Counted from the stretch's first letter, positions 49,360-62,684 are shown. The stretch: DNA of 64,000 nucleotides from Bimastos eiseni (GCA_959347315.1 OY365806.1:30126847-30190846); one strand, 5' to 3'. Notes: generated by a model from the sequence alone, not told the origin. Program-made: numbers and translations.

Positions 49360-52300
49360 TTATTTTAATATTGGACTAGTTATTATCACCACTGAGAGCA
49401 TTTGGGAATGCTAATATTGCTATTAGCATTATTATTACTATTTACTATTAATGGCTTAGTCTGCTGTTGTGTTTTAATTATTATTGTTAATGTTCATTTT
49501 GTGATTGTAATTTTCATTATTTTAAAGGACTGATAATTATTGTTTTTGACTCCATGTTGATGGGGCTAAACAGGCAAGTAGTGTTTTTGGACTGTGTAGT
49601 TAGTGTTTTGTGGTGTCCTCGTTTTTGCTATTTGTGTTAAAAATAGTATTTGTTGAAGAAATTGGATGACCTTAAGTTTAAGTCATTTTCAATCTGGTTT
49701 CAGTGTTAGTCTATGCTTTACAAAGAATTTAGAAGATTATTGGTCTTTGGTAGCAGCAAAGATCATGCTCAAATACAACCAGGAGTATTAAATATAACTG
49801 AAATGAAGCCTGAATTAATGGCCTAAGTTGGAAAAGCCAGTGTTTGGAAAAGTTGATTCATTGGGAAATTGGTCATGAATTATTCTATTCATAATTCCTC
49901 AGAAAGGCTGCATATGTCACTCAAGAGACCTGTTAACTTGCAGACTGTATAAGTAATTTTACTTATAAAGGCTTTTATCAACACAAAATAGTAAAAGTAT
50001 ATCAAGTTTGACTCAATTTTTTGAAGTTTCATGTAGATTGTAGAAATTTATGTACTTTTACTAAGAAACAGCTTTACTAGTATTGCCAGGAAAGCATGCA
50101 GTTTTCACGAAGGGTCTCAGCAGTTTCCCAACTAATTCAATGCCAGCATTATCCGGGTTTTGCAGACGATTACAATATCGTCTTTCATCATCATTGGCCT
50201 CTCTGATTGATGTTGCAATTGATTGATTGCAAATTTATGTATATAATGTCAGGAGACAAGTTCTAATGCAGCTGATAGAAACAATTGTCTTGGTTTAACA
50301 ATCAATGTTCTTTGTTTTTGCATGATATTGCATTTAATTTATTAACACCAGTAATAATAATAATATTTTAATTAATACTAATAGTTGTAGTAATTGCCTT
50401 TATACTACTAAATTACCTGTGCATTTGAGAGCACAGATTTGAGCTGAATTACAATCACAAAGTGGCATGGTGGGCATTGGTGGTCCATTCGAAACGGGAT
50501 CCGTTATCTAATCGATCCTCAGATCTAAATTTTCTGACCTGGTTGAAATGAGTGCAATAAATAAAATAAGTCATGATACTTGTGAAGTCAGAGTCGAGGA
50601 CTTGGAAGGTAGTTGGAAAGTGGTGTGGTCTTGTGTGCTCAATGGAAAAAATGCTGTCTGGTAATTGTTAGTCTGCAATAGTATGGGGCATAATCTATAT
50701 CTGTTATATGCCACCATAATATAACTGGAATGATGATGATGATGATAATGGTGGCGATTGTGTTGATGATGTTGATGATGATGATGATGATTATGATGAT
50801 TATGAGATATGAATGATAATAATCATTGTAGTTCTGCTAGATAGCCATGTTTTAGTACCTTTGAGAGGTTAAGAAAAGATGCTGTGTAAACACTGAGATA
50901 CAGACAATGAGTACTATGTTACTACTCTCAGCAATAATTCATCATCAATGTTAAAAGTATTTCTGTGTTTTATATGTTTGTTACTGGAAAGTTAATTCGA
51001 ATCATTGGATGCTTTTGAATGTGGGAATTGTATGTATATATCAGAATATTTATGCTTAGCTCGCGCCTTATAAGCACCTCTTGCAAGCGCTGAATTTATT
51101 CCGAGTGGCATATTAATTTCAAGTGGCACACCAAGACTTTCTTAGAAAAGGCGTTGACTGCTCGTGCGTCTTCTTCAGGCAAGAAATCCTTTGGCTGCAG
51201 GACTGAAGTTTTGGTAGGTGTCCTTCTGAGGGTATTTGGAACAGAAGGTGTGTACTTGCCTCTCTTACAGCTCTTAGAGCTTTATTTGACTACAGATGAA
51301 GATTTGAAATGAACTTTAGCCTCATCCAGGCTGGAATTGATTGAGTGGCTGGTGGATTGGCTGATTGAGATTGATTGACTGGTTGAGGTAGCTCCATTGC
51401 TGGTTAGGATGACTGATCAAGATTGATTTAACGATTGATTGGGTGATTGAGATTGGTCAAATGACTGGCTAAATAGCTCTTGGAGAGTTATTGATTGGTT
51501 GGTTAACAGTATTTATATTGGCCAGTTAACTGAGTAGCCAGTTGAATCATTGCATCAATCAAAGTATGTATTTTCTGTTAACTGGTCAATTTTATATATT
51601 TCAGTAAAATTTATGCAATCAGCTGATTCCTGCAGCCCTGCTTTCTAATTGAATAGTAATTATTTTGCTTATGTTGAAGGTTGCTATGCCCCAACAGTGG
51701 ATTGAGGTCAGGATTCATTCTCAAAAGGGATGTATGTGTGAATGTATTTATATATTCACCATTCAGACACTAGCTATCGCCTTTGAAATATTCTAGATTT
51801 CCATGCCATCTGTCAGCTGTCAACGGAAATCCGTCGGCTGGTTCCACGCGTATGCGAGGGCCCGCCACCGGTGACTATGAGCTTACTGTGCACTGTTTTG
51901 CTACCTGATGTCATATAGTCATTCGTGATGACATTCAACTTCATCTATGGGCTAGAGCAGAGGATGCCTCTGATTAGACATGTTGAAGGAGCAATATATA
52001 AATGTTCAATTACGATTTTAGTTTTAATATGTAACTTTTGTTTTGCCGGTGTCTGATGGTCTAGGCTTAGACGTATGGTACACCAAAACCAAACCATTGT
52101 CGAGTCAACATTTTCAGATGATCAGTCGACTAAGTAAGACTGTGGAAAATAAGCAATTTGAATAGAGTTTTGTGAGTACTGAAAAATGAGCTGTCTGCAT
52201 TATTCGTATTTATAGTGTTAAAATTCACTACTAAAAGAAGATTGATCTCTAGCAAATGATGATGCTCAGGTAACCTGAGAAGTCGCTTGTGTCTGACTGA

Positions 52301-54650
52301 TCTTATTTGAGCTGGAGAACTTCCTGATTATTTGTCTACAAAGACTACTTCCGTGCAAGCATCATGCTATGACGTCATGAGACCGTCACTCATGTAAAGA
52401 TGAACTTTGCATTCTTTTTAAACTGCAGCATCAGTAAAGTACTTTTGTGAAGTATTAGAGGTACTATAAAAATGCTAGTATGCATAAGTTTGATGAAAAT
52501 ATCCACCGATTCTCTTACGATGTTTTCGAGGAGCTTCCTGAATGGAAACGTCCATATGCCTGGCCAGTTAATGTACAGTTGATGGTGCCCTAAAATCTAT
52601 TTTCGAGGGCCATCTAAACCTACTGCACTATTACAATGATGCAATAGAAGTTATAAGGGTGGATTATAGAGTAGATTATTGGAAACTACATATTTGAATG
52701 ATCATGGTTATGATTAAATGATGGTTATGATTTTTAAGCATCTCATTTCTGATCTGGGTCAGAAGTGCACTTAAATCCATTGACACTGGTTGTGCATATC
52801 ACTTGTTGACGAAAAAGGCTTTCAGTTGTTGTCGATTTATATGACATTCTATTTAAAGTCTAGGAAATTAATTACTTCTTTATACCTCATGATCACATGA
52901 ATTGCTGACATCAATCTGAAAGCAGATGCACTGAGACTGAGTGAATTAAGCTTTTTGCTTATGCTAATTGTGCGAATTTGGTCGAGACAGCAGGAAACTA
53001 GGTCATGCAGACTGCATTGATAGTGATTGGTTGACTTGCAGCATTACTATATTAGCTACAGCTTTTAAATATAGCATTGTGTGGTGTGGTTTCCAGTCTT
53101 ACTTTAAGACCAGGGTGTATTTTGGGTGGAAAGACTTGACCCAGTTTTCTGGTGTTTTTTTATAGTTTGCAATATTTCTCTACTCATATTTTGCCCATTT
53201 TAAAGTCCTTTGGTGATGGCTATGAAAAAAGCATATGAATCGTTTATTTTATTATGTATTCAATCATTGCATATTATATCCAGTCTTTGGTAATTATCTC
53301 CAGTTATTATATTAATGTAGAGCTGTTACATAGGTTATGCAGCTTGAAGTTGGTTTATATGAAGGTTTAGGAATAAAGGAACTTGGATTACTAAGAAATA
53401 ACTGTGACAGGAGGAAGCGAGGTCAATCTGTAGTCATCATTGACAATGATTGGTTGGCGATCTGTGACTGGCTTTACATTATAGCAACTGGATGTCATGC
53501 TTTCCAGTCTGCTGTGGGGTTAGCATGTGCGTTGACCCAGTTTCCTGCTTTCCATCTGATTGATATTTGTTGACTTCCTCTTGTAATATTTGGCATTCAT
53601 GATGGTGATGTCAAACTTATTTGCTTAAGTATGTACGTTTGTGTTTGTCATTACAGCTTGTCTATTAATATTATTAATGCTGTTAGTTTGATTAATTAGT
53701 CATTTTTATCTATCAATGTCTGGCAGTGTCCATTGGTGCAAACCATAATTGGGTCAGTGTCTGTCTGGAAGAGTAGTCCACTAAGACATACAAAATATCT
53801 CCATATTATTTAGTGACCAGTATTAGTATATATTTACAAATGCATATTTCTGTGGAAAGTAAAGGCTTTCGTTGACTACCTGGCTAAATATTTTGTTGGG
53901 TTCCGTTTGTATAAACAGAAACTAGTTTCAGATTAATTGTAGTGAACCTGCAACTTGTAATCAACCTTGAATTTAGAAAATAAATTTGACTTATTTTTTG
54001 CAAAACTGCTACAGATATGGTTTTGGGGAAACCATTGTCCTTTCAACTCAGGGTCCAGAGTTGAATTTATCTAGTATTATCATGCAGCCAATGTGTGTCT
54101 GGCTGATTGTTCAACAGCTGTTTTCTTCTATGACCTCAGCCAAAAGATCTGCCAGTATCCAAACCATCTTTTATCGAGCTTCTTCATGAATGCGCAATGA
54201 ATTTGTGGTCCGTTTTCTAGCTTATTTGCTCAGGTAAAGTTGATTTGCTTTGAATTGAATCTCAAGTTATGTAAGCCCAAACATGCATTATTTCTTGCTG
54301 TTTCTGAAAGGAGTGATGATGATTCAGCAACAGTTCAGAGTTTTAATGACATCATAATGGTTGAAGGCCGTCGATGTTGATGCACCATAGCTGGTTGCAG
54401 CTGGAGTAAGGGAAACTAAAACCTGTTTCAGAGGTTGAATGGTTTTGTTGTTGAAGACACACAAGTTTCAGAGTATAACGGAAACGAGTTTTGGGTGACG
54501 AATTACAGGCTATAAATAAAAAGTGCACCTGCTAATGACTTATGTCACATGACACATACTTACGAAGTATCTGGTTGTGGTTGTTGTGTCCTGTTGTCCT
54601 TGTTGTTGGGTTTTTGCATTGGTGATTTTTATTATGTGCACTCCATGTTT
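49360..54650. other. intergenic DNA, no gene recognised
   Basis: AT-rich with small GATGAT (about 50730-50800) and GATTGATT (about 51340-51470) runs. Two diverged segments starting ATTGATAGTGATTGGTTG (53018) and ATTGACAATGATTGGTTG (53440) suggest an old 420-bp-offset duplication. Confidence 0.4.
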
Positions 54651-54834
54651 TAAACTGTGAGGGAGATATCCAGTTTACAGTTCATGTATGAAGTGGTTTA
54701 TCAGTCGTGGCACAATAAAAGAGATGTCGATTTGAAGCTGGCGTGTTCTGAAAATGTTGATAAAAGTCTTCATCAATATTCTACTGAGGTACTTTCATAC
54801 ATAATGACAAGTTTTTTGTGTCACAATGCCCAAG

Positions 54835-54937
54835 CTCCACCATGTGGACTAGGTGTTATAGACTTTTCCGGCCCTCTCCCTTTTCCCTCATTGCGGACGT
54901 CATGGACGACCCATCGCCCAGTGAACTGGATGGGAGG
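54835..54937 (+). other. speculative 5' exon ending at a strong donor
   Basis: A CpG-containing patch in AT-rich DNA has ATGGACGACCCATCGCCCAG and ends GGATGGGAG|GTACGA, which would encode MDDPSPSELDGR. No downstream exon was identified, so it is only a candidate. Confidence 0.15.
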
Positions 54938-55371
54938 TACGAAAATCATAAAACAAATAAAAGGCAATTAGAAAGCATTAGTTCTTCAAATCTGAGATAA
55001 ATTGAAGCTTGCAAACGATGGCGCTATTTCGACTATGCTCTTCTTCTATTGAATTATATTGAATTAAATTCTCAATTCCAGAGTCTTGACAATGTTCTCC
55101 ATTGACAGCCACTCCTCCGCAGTTTGCCAATTACAGAGGAAAAGTCCCGTCCTGCTTTAAACATTTCCTCATTGTCAGTCCTTGACTGGTCATGCCCCTA
55201 GGCTTCTCATCCCTCAGATTCTGTCCGCCTTCCGCTAAGCCTACATTTTCATCATGCATTTCGGTCCTTTCCATGGGTACTTCACCCTGAGGATTCAACG
55301 ACCTTTTGATATGCAGACTATTGCTCACAGTTATGGACATTGGGTAATAAAGGATGTAATCAAGTTTGTTG

Positions 55372-55590
55372 CTTTATGTAGGCCTACTCAAGCGTGCTAC
55401 TGTGTGTAATCACGTGTTTTACATTGTGTAATCAAGTGTGTTACTTTGTGTAATCAAGTGTTTTACTTTGTGTAATCAAGTATGCTACTTTGTGTAATCA
55501 AGTGTGCTACTGCGTGTAATCAAGTGTGTTATTTTGTGTAGTCAAGTATGTTACTTCGTGTAATCGAGTGTGCTACTGTGTATATTTGCC
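55372..55590 (+). repeat. 24-bp minisatellite
   Basis: About nine units of GTGTAATCAAGTGTGTTACT plus TTGT, with point variants. Confidence 0.9.
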
Positions 55591-55839
55591 AACACGAGCA
55601 GCAGGTCTGACCTGCAACCATGCAGCAAAACAAATGCACAGCTCATCCCGGTATAGACATTTGTAACGTGTTCCACTTTACTTCACAATACAATACATTA
55701 CTGTTTAAAGTTCCATAAAAGCAGCTGGCATTGCGCATTAGCGAATTTGTAAGCGACCAAGTAACACCATCTGACGCATAGGCCTATTCTGTTCCAAAGA
55801 CTCCTCGATGTTGGCAACTGGATGTAGGCCTACTCCGCG

Positions 55840-56560
55840 GCTTATTGGTACAGCGCTGACGTACGGATGTACGTCACGCTGATGTTCGTGCCTTCTATAC
55901 AACATCACAGACGAACTTCTCTGAGGCTGCGTTGGATCTGGCAGAAGTTCTTGGCTCGTCTCGTCTCCTTCGGCGAACGAAGACTCGCTTTAGCGTCAAC
56001 CAACGATTCGTCAGCTGTAAGTCCAAAGGATTGCTAAGATAGTGTTACAACTAATATGGTAGTTAATAAATGAATTTTCAGAGATGGGCTCTGACTACTA
56101 TAGGGTAGTGACCTAGTTAAACTTCTTTTTAGCTACTGTTAAAGCGAAAGTATACCCATTACCCTAGCCCCAGAACCTTGACGAGTTCTGGGTCAAATGT
56201 TCCTGTTGCCCCTGTGGAGTCGGCGCCTGCGGTGTCAGTCCAAAGCCTGGGTAAAGGAGGAGGAGGGCGACGCCAATGAGCTGCTTTATCACAGTTTTGT
56301 TAAGCTGCAAGTACCACTACTACGATACACGACGAAGGAAAGCCAAGAGATACAGTGCAAGAGAGTGGACAGACTTCTGAATTCCGTGCTTTTTCGGTTC
56401 CTCCACACCATCACTGCCTGTCATCCAACGTACATCACCTGTCCCAAACTCCCCTATCCATCATCGCCCCAGTCACTGTAGTGGATATAGACTTTTTTTT
56501 AGGCACGGGGCGAATCTTTCAGATAGTAGTTATAGCTAGCTCGTAAATAAGTTGGTTCCA
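55840..56560 (+). other. unexplained CpG-richer block
   Basis: GC- and CpG-richer than its flanks. A TCTATAC word lies at about 55893 and a donor-like CAG|CTGTAAGT near 56020. Overlapping ORFs of 94 and 63 codons (56197-56546) match nothing I recognise. It could be a promoter with first exon, or a solo LTR with gag residue. Confidence 0.3.
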
Positions 56561-57219
56561 GCGTTTGTGAATAAGCTGGTGCCGTACGCTTGACTTTCGA
56601 GTGGCGCTTCGAAAGTTTTGAGATTACGATTAGTTTATTCCCTGTTTCAGTGGATAAATTGTTAAAACCTCTTCTTTAACTACTACCAATAGGCCTAATG
56701 CAGTTAACTACATCCTTAACTACATGAGCATGAATAATATCGTAGGCTCCAAACACAAAAGGAAACATATGCAACTAAGTTATTTGTATGTATCAAACTA
56801 GGCCTACTTGAAACTAGCCTAATTAGGCCTTCAGCCCAGGTTCGCCTGGGATTAACTTTTGAACTTCGTGTTTGCGCTGCATCGCTCTCGAAATTCGCCC
56901 ACTGCGCGAGTGCTCCATTTATAGAGCTCTTCATATATATCTAACGCGCCTGATTTGCATATTAAGATTAGCACATGTTTCAGATGATGCGAATGCAAAT
57001 GATGGTTGTTATTAAATTGAATGTCGGTGAATTGTGCAATCAATAAATATCCAAATATCGAAATTTTAAGTAAATTGTATGCTGAAAATGATCACGTTGA
57101 CCTAGAAATACCCATAGGAACGTTTTGTAAAAATGTCGTGTTGCAGAAGCGTATCGTTTATGAGCCTTTATAGTTTTGATTATTTTAGAATGTTGTTCAT
57201 CAAGTGTTAGATAATGGCA

Positions 57220-58521
57220 TTAAAGGAATTTAGTTATATACTGCATTGAAGTACTACTCTGTGAGGAGTAGCAAAAGAGGCGCACCTTTTTCCTGGTCCG
57301 TAGCCCCTGTTGGCCACCGTTGGTCAGCACGGGATCGCTGTCTCCTGTCATCAGTCCTCTCTTGTCTGTTCCAGAATTGTGCCATAGACCGTGTAGGACT
57401 TCTGCCGCCACAAGATCCCCAACGTTGACGGCGATCAGGTGGACAACGAGAAGTCCGTCACGCTTGAGGTAGCCATCCGTGAAGCGCCTAACGATCCTGA
57501 TGTCACGCTTTTCCTGGTCAGCGGCGCGTAGCTGACGCTGAACATAGACCGTCTGAGTTGACAGAACAGCCGATCGCGTGATCCACTGAAAGATGCTAAT
57601 GGTCGTAGCACCGGCCACCATCAGCAGCCAGAACCAAACGAAGACGAAGATCTTTTCGTTGAAGAGATTGATCGGTAGAACGCACTGGACCGTGTAACGG
57701 TGCACGTTCGTCTGTTGCCGTATCTCGAAGTCGCAGAGCGTGACGCGCGGGAAGCGCTCGGAAACGACCCACTCCTGACCCTCGGAGACCTTGCGCAGTA
57801 CGGTCAGCCCGAAGACGAGGTACTCGCGTCCCATGCCCAGAAAAACATCGAGGAGAATCAGTTGGCCGAGGGCATTGGACAGGTAGAGCAGCTTGACGAC
57901 CAGGTAGGCGCACCACAGGTGGTTGCCGTAGAAGCGCGCCCAGAACAGGCAACAGTTCTTGGCAAGGTATTGCTTCGCTCGCGAGCAGCACGTCTCCGTG
58001 TCCGGTCTCTTCTGCCGCCGCAGGTAGCTGTCCAGCTGCATGACGACGTACCGCAGCCCTTGCTCGCGTGCCTCCGAGTACTGCGCCTTCTGTGCTGCCT
58101 GGGCTGTTTCAACTACCCCGAGTACGTTGAGCCCCGCTCGTCGGCTGAACACTCTCCAGAAGAGACAGGGACTGAAGAAGAAGATCGCCTGGGTGAGAAG
58201 GATGAAGGGAACCCACTGGTAGTAAGCGATGACGCGGCGCTTCTGCCCATGGAGTGGCATCGGTTCTTCGAATGGTACGAAGTACGTGTTGTTAACCCAG
58301 CAGATGGCGTTGGCGTATTCCGTCTGCGACTCCGTAAATTGCGCCGGACACCAGCAGTCAATAGGAGCGCCAATGTACTGCTTGACGCTGATCACGATTG
58401 TAATGAGGACGAACAGTGCAGGCGTATACTGGCGACTCAGACGATCGATTGGGTCGTCATCATGACGAGATTTGAACTCACGAAACTGAAAGACGGCTGC
58501 GAGCAATTTGTCTAACAGCAT
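57220..58521 (-). CDS. inx: innexin (gap-junction / hemichannel subunit), single exon
   Basis: A full-length 433-aa innexin in one uninterrupted exon. The N-terminus leads into DRLSRQYTPALFVLI (TM1, about 34-50). The first extracellular loop has C56, C58 and C74 (IDCWCPAQF...ICWVNNTYFVP). The innexin signature YYQWVPF starts TM2 (about 100-122). A cytoplasmic loop, TM3 (about 205-232), FPRVTLCDFEIR and NVHRYTVQCVLPINLFNEKI follow, giving second-loop Cys C263 and C280, then TM4 (about 290-311) and a hydrophilic C-terminus. Subunits oligomerise into plasma-membrane channels linking cells or acting as hemichannels. N77-N78-T79 forms a glycosylation sequon in loop 1. The exon is clearly more GC-rich than its surroundings. 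A LINE fragment begins 212 bp upstream of the ATG. The long opposite-strand ORF here is a shadow. Confidence 0.96.
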   Translation of the reverse strand: MLLDKLLAAVFQFREFKSRHDDDPIDRLSRQYTPALFVLITIVISVKQYIGAPIDCWCPAQFTESQTEYANAICWVNNTYFVPFEEPMPLHGQKRRVIAYYQWVPFILLTQAIFFFSPCLFWRVFSRRAGLNVLGVVETAQAAQKAQYSEAREQGLRYVVMQLDSYLRRQKRPDTETCCSRAKQYLAKNCCLFWARFYGNHLWCAYLVVKLLYLSNALGQLILLDVFLGMGREYLVFGLTVLRKVSEGQEWVVSERFPRVTLCDFEIRQQTNVHRYTVQCVLPINLFNEKIFVFVWFWLLMVAGATTISIFQWITRSAVLSTQTVYVQRQLRAADQEKRDIRIVRRFTDGYLKRDGLLVVHLIAVNVGDLVAAEVLHGLWHNSGTDKRGLMTGDSDPVLTNGGQQGLRTRKKVRLFCYSSQSSTSMQYITKFL

Positions 58522-58732
58522 CGCTCCCTCAATTGATAGTGTGGCCGCTTCTCACCACTTTCAGCTATCCCACTTTTGATTGTTATATCTAAAAAACAGA
58601 CGGGTTAGGCCTATATATAAGCTTAATGTTAGCAGCACAGTTACACGAAGGCAAGTTACTTTTAGTCATTTACTCAAAGAGTTTAGACATTTTGGGCGGA
58701 TTCCTAAATTCCCCTCTGTTTATGCATATATA

Positions 58733-59140
58733 CGCGATGTTTTACTTTGGCTGCTTATATACCAACGTATTTCACACTGTCTTGCTGCTCTGGCTACGCT
58801 TTGCGTTCTTGGTTGTGCCCATCTTTCTTGCACGATCTCTACCGCCCAATGTCTGACGTCGCAGCACGTCGGGTGTTTTTGCTCTGCGATGAGGTGTGAG
58901 TTTATAGTTTCACGGGCTCGCTTGCAATGGCTATGAGACAGCGCCATATGCTTTCTCGGTTGTGGGCCCTTCAATCTGGAATGACCTTCCACTTGAGCTC
59001 CGCTCTTTGCTTGTGTCCCAACCGTCATGTTTTACAAGTCGCTCACATATTTTCTGTAATCGTATACCTGGGCTGGGAGAACTACTGAGTAGGTTGGTTC
59101 GTGAAGGTGCGCTATATAAAAGGAATGAGTGAATGAATGG
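58733..59140 (+). mobile_element. CR1/L2-like LINE 3' fragment upstream of innexin
   Basis: The plus frame reads LLWLLIYQRISHCLAALAT and EFIVSRARLQWL, then after a frameshift FSVVGPSIWNDLPLELRSLL. These are the conserved ORF2 C-terminal blocks. It ends GCGCTATATAAAAGGAATGA with AATG repeats, the standard L2-like 3' tail. Transcription sense is away from the innexin. Confidence 0.88.
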
Positions 59141-59193
59141 ACAGTTTTTTTGTGAAGATCTTTTTAGATGGACCTCACCTTGTTAGACGTTTA

Positions 59194-60388
59194 GGGGAAG
59201 GTTGCTTAAGATGAGACGGCTCCCAAGATGAGACAGAGCCTTCCTTATTCTCTCGATATTTCTAGTTTAGACTTCAGTCTCACTTTGGATTGCAACGTCT
59301 CTCTTATTTATATCTTGTTTTCGTTTGTCAGACGGAAAAAAGCGATATAGGTATTTTTAAAATTTATTTTAAGAAATTGGCGCTATTTCTTCGGATTTCT
59401 GAATTCAAGGTATGCATTAGCTGCTCATTGTGTGACAGAGTTGCAAAAAATCCGAAGTAGCACTTTTGTTGCATGTTATTTACTGAATTAGTTTCTACAC
59501 TGTGTGAGTGATAATATGCGCTATTGCCTACACCATGATGTATCAAGTGTAGTAGTGGTATCCTATTTCCTTAGACGAGCAGTTGCAACGCGTCTCATCT
59601 TAAGCAACCACTGCAATAAGATGAGACACATGGATAATTTCAATAGCCTAGGTTAGCCTACTTCCTGCAAAACAGTAAACATAGGCTTATGACTATATTA
59701 AGGGTTGTAAATCGCTCTGATTAAGCAGATAAGCGGCGCAAGCCTACAGTTGGATAATTAAAATATTCGTTATCATGCAGAACCGTAATTAATTGTCATT
59801 TAATAGCAATCAATTAATCAATAAATCAAGTAGCGTCCCGTCAAGATATCTTCTCATGTATTAGATGACCATATTTTAAGGGTTGAACATTGTTCTGATT
59901 AAACAGATTAGCGGCGCATGCGTGTTCCAGATCATCCTAATATAATTATTAAGCATTTTACGGCTAAACAAATTTTTTTCCTTTTCCATTAATATAAAGT
60001 ATTTTTGCAATGTTTTGCCTCAATAAACAACACCACCGCTACCAGAATAGTGTTTGTGCATATTCTAGACACGATTGTGTATTCCTAGTTGCTGGTTTTA
60101 ATTACAGCACGTTTAGATACCGTATAAGTGTGAATTTAAACGTTGTCTCATCTTATGCAACGCACTGTCTCATCTTAGGCTACATATTGCACAAGATGAG
60201 ACATTTTGGATCCTTTACCAGGAACGTCGCTGTGAGCCTCCTGTCTGAGATGCACAAATTTCAATTGTCAGATATGATACCCAACATTTCATACTACAAG
60301 CTGATGCAATATATCTTGTTTATAGGCAGGAATAAGCCCACTATTTGAGTCAGTTTGAAAATCGTCTCATCTTAGGTGACCCTCCCCC
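59194..60388. mobile_element. TIR element with eight AAGATGAGAC words
   Basis: The left end GGGGAAGGTTGCTTAAGATG and inverted right end GGGGGAGGGTCACCTAAGAT define about 1.2 kb. The decamer occurs at 59208, 59225, 59592(-), 59618, 60145(-), 60167(-), 60193 and 60364(-). A repeated GGTTGTAAATCGCTCTGATTA-like interior word is also present twice. No transposase was seen. Confidence 0.7.
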
Positions 60389-60389
60389 A

Positions 60390-61834
60390 TTCCAATTGTA
60401 TTGTTAAAATGACCGGTATTCATCGTGTCGTGAAGTTTGGTTCTGAGTATTGTACTGTCACAGGAAATGATTTTGCCTGTACGGCGAGTTTTCTCAAGAA
60501 AATTTAATTGTGCCTCTGAGTCGCTGACGAAAACTAATGTTCGGATATCTGGAAAATTGTGGAAATGCAGCAAAGCTTTTCTCGACATGTTGTATGAACA
60601 GTTAGCGATTAGAGAACCGACTGTGCCTGCATTAAACGCACAAGTTGAACTTGTGTCGACTCGAGTAATAATTATATCGGCTTAATATCAAAACAGTAGG
60701 CCTATCGGTCGAATAATTATAGTGACAACGATTTTCACATCGATGATATTTCTTAAGGGCATTACTAACAAAGCGCTTACGTCTTACAAAACGAATCACA
60801 TGATCAGTGCAAAGACAAAATTGATTTAGCCTTTATTGTTTAATACAAAATATCTTCTTGTTCTTGTGGTAGATGTACTTGTATCATAGCAGAAGTGGCT
60901 TAGTTTGTACTTGTAGGCCTACTAGAGACCAATTATCTCCGATACTTATAGTAGAACACACTTTCATTAGGTCATATATAATATCAGGTGAGATTGGTTT
61001 AGATGAGATTGGTTTACCTTCGAAATAGACCCGCATCCAACTCTCGCATCCGTGACAAAGCAGGACGGTTACAGCATCTGCGGTAGTCTTAAAGTTCCAC
61101 CGAACATTATCCGCATCGTCTTGCTGCATCTGGCAGAGCAGAGGGGCCTACAACCTCCTAGTTAGCTGACGAGGGATCCCTGGGGACTGCACGAGGAATA
61201 TATTGTCTACTCGCAGCAGACACCAATGTGGCTTCATTCGCAGCAGCTATATTAGCCATAACAGAGGGGCAATTGGTAGTGGGGACCGTGGGGTGATAAT
61301 GATGGTGCTGCGGACTATTACACACGTGGTGGTGGCGATGAAATGATATAATAAATACGATGACTTTAGTAACGATCATCATAAAAACGATATCAAAGAA
61401 ATGGTGGTAGAAGTAAGACGGACTATAATCATGACAAATACGTGATTCGACGAAAACGACGTTGGTGATGATGTTGGTAATGACTATTTATTTCATTATT
61501 TAATGAGAAATTAGACGGAACTTACGGAAGTGGGCTTGATCTCAAGCGAGACTTTTGCACTGGGCGAACCTCTGATTGTGCACTGTGACAGCGCTTTATA
61601 AATCTTTAAATAGGGGCCTACAAGATATAATTAAGACGTTTATTCAACGGTTCTCATTTAACCTGCAGCCTTGATGATGCGATGTAATCGCATATATCCA
61701 TAAACTTAATTGACGTATGTGGCCCCATTGTACTAGACTACAAGACTGCCAGCACATAGTCAATTCCAGTATTCACCGATGACTGTATTTGCTGATGATG
61801 GTGTCAGGAATGAGGATGATAATGGTTTTGCTTT
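60390..61834. other. no recognisable gene
   Basis: Short ORFs only, with scattered GATGAT/GGTGGT words at about 61300-61480. Confidence 0.4.
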
Positions 61835-62098
61835 GAACCTCTGTACCCTGCATCGACATGCTGGTGGCACCTCTCAGGCTGTGTCTTGCATTTCACATTT
61901 ATGAGCCAATCAGTGACAAGTGACGACCTTCCAAATTGAAACAACCAGGCATGCCCCGAAACCAGCTTCAGGCACGTGAAAGACAACGGCAAGCACACGT
62001 TCAATCGCATTTAATTGGGGATATATTAGCCACTCCGTCCCCCACTTAACATTTGGGGGACCGTGCCCCGCTGCCCACCGTAGGTATCCACCCTGGGT
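61835..62098. mobile_element. second copy of the GGCGGAGACTT-element right arm
   Basis: Aligns with 24990-25245. Both have AGACAACRGCAARYACACGTTCAATCGC, then TGGGGG runs and CCCCGCTGCC. Confidence 0.65.
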
Positions 62099-62684
62099 TT
62101 TAGCAATGATGGTGGTCATATATATGCAGCGATAACGATAATTTTGGCAAATAGTGATAATGAGCCACAGGTGCGCGTGAAATGGCGCCAGATGGTTGTC
62201 GAATTTCGTATTCACCTTCAACCGCAAAGTGTGACGAAGACTCATTAAGGGATGTATAGGCCCTCAATGCATAAAATTCGGACTTCTTGGGCATCAAAGA
62301 ATCCGCGACTTGGAAGTTGGAACTATTCACCAGTTGCCTGCAGTTTCTAGTAGGCCTACGTACGTATTGGCTCTCAATCAAGTTAGGAATACATCTTCAG
62401 GTTCTTAGAATGCATACAATAGCCTATAGTACATAGATGGGCCTATCATAATTAATAATTATGCGTATTAGCCGTGCTTTTTTTCTCGCGGAACGGCGTT
62501 CCGGCACCTTTTGTAATCACTAAAAAATAGAATAGTACTTGTGCAAAAACTCTGGAATTTGATAAAAAAATTTACAATTTAAATTTTTACAATCTAAATT
62601 TATAAGTAATAGCCTAGATTGTGATCGTTGTGTACTATAAAATTTATTTGTATGACAACTAATTATAACGTCCTTTTACCCATA

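Noticed and set aside
57700..58515. 271-aa plus-strand ORF
   Set aside because: Antisense shadow of the innexin exon, whose GC-rich codons keep the opposite strand open.
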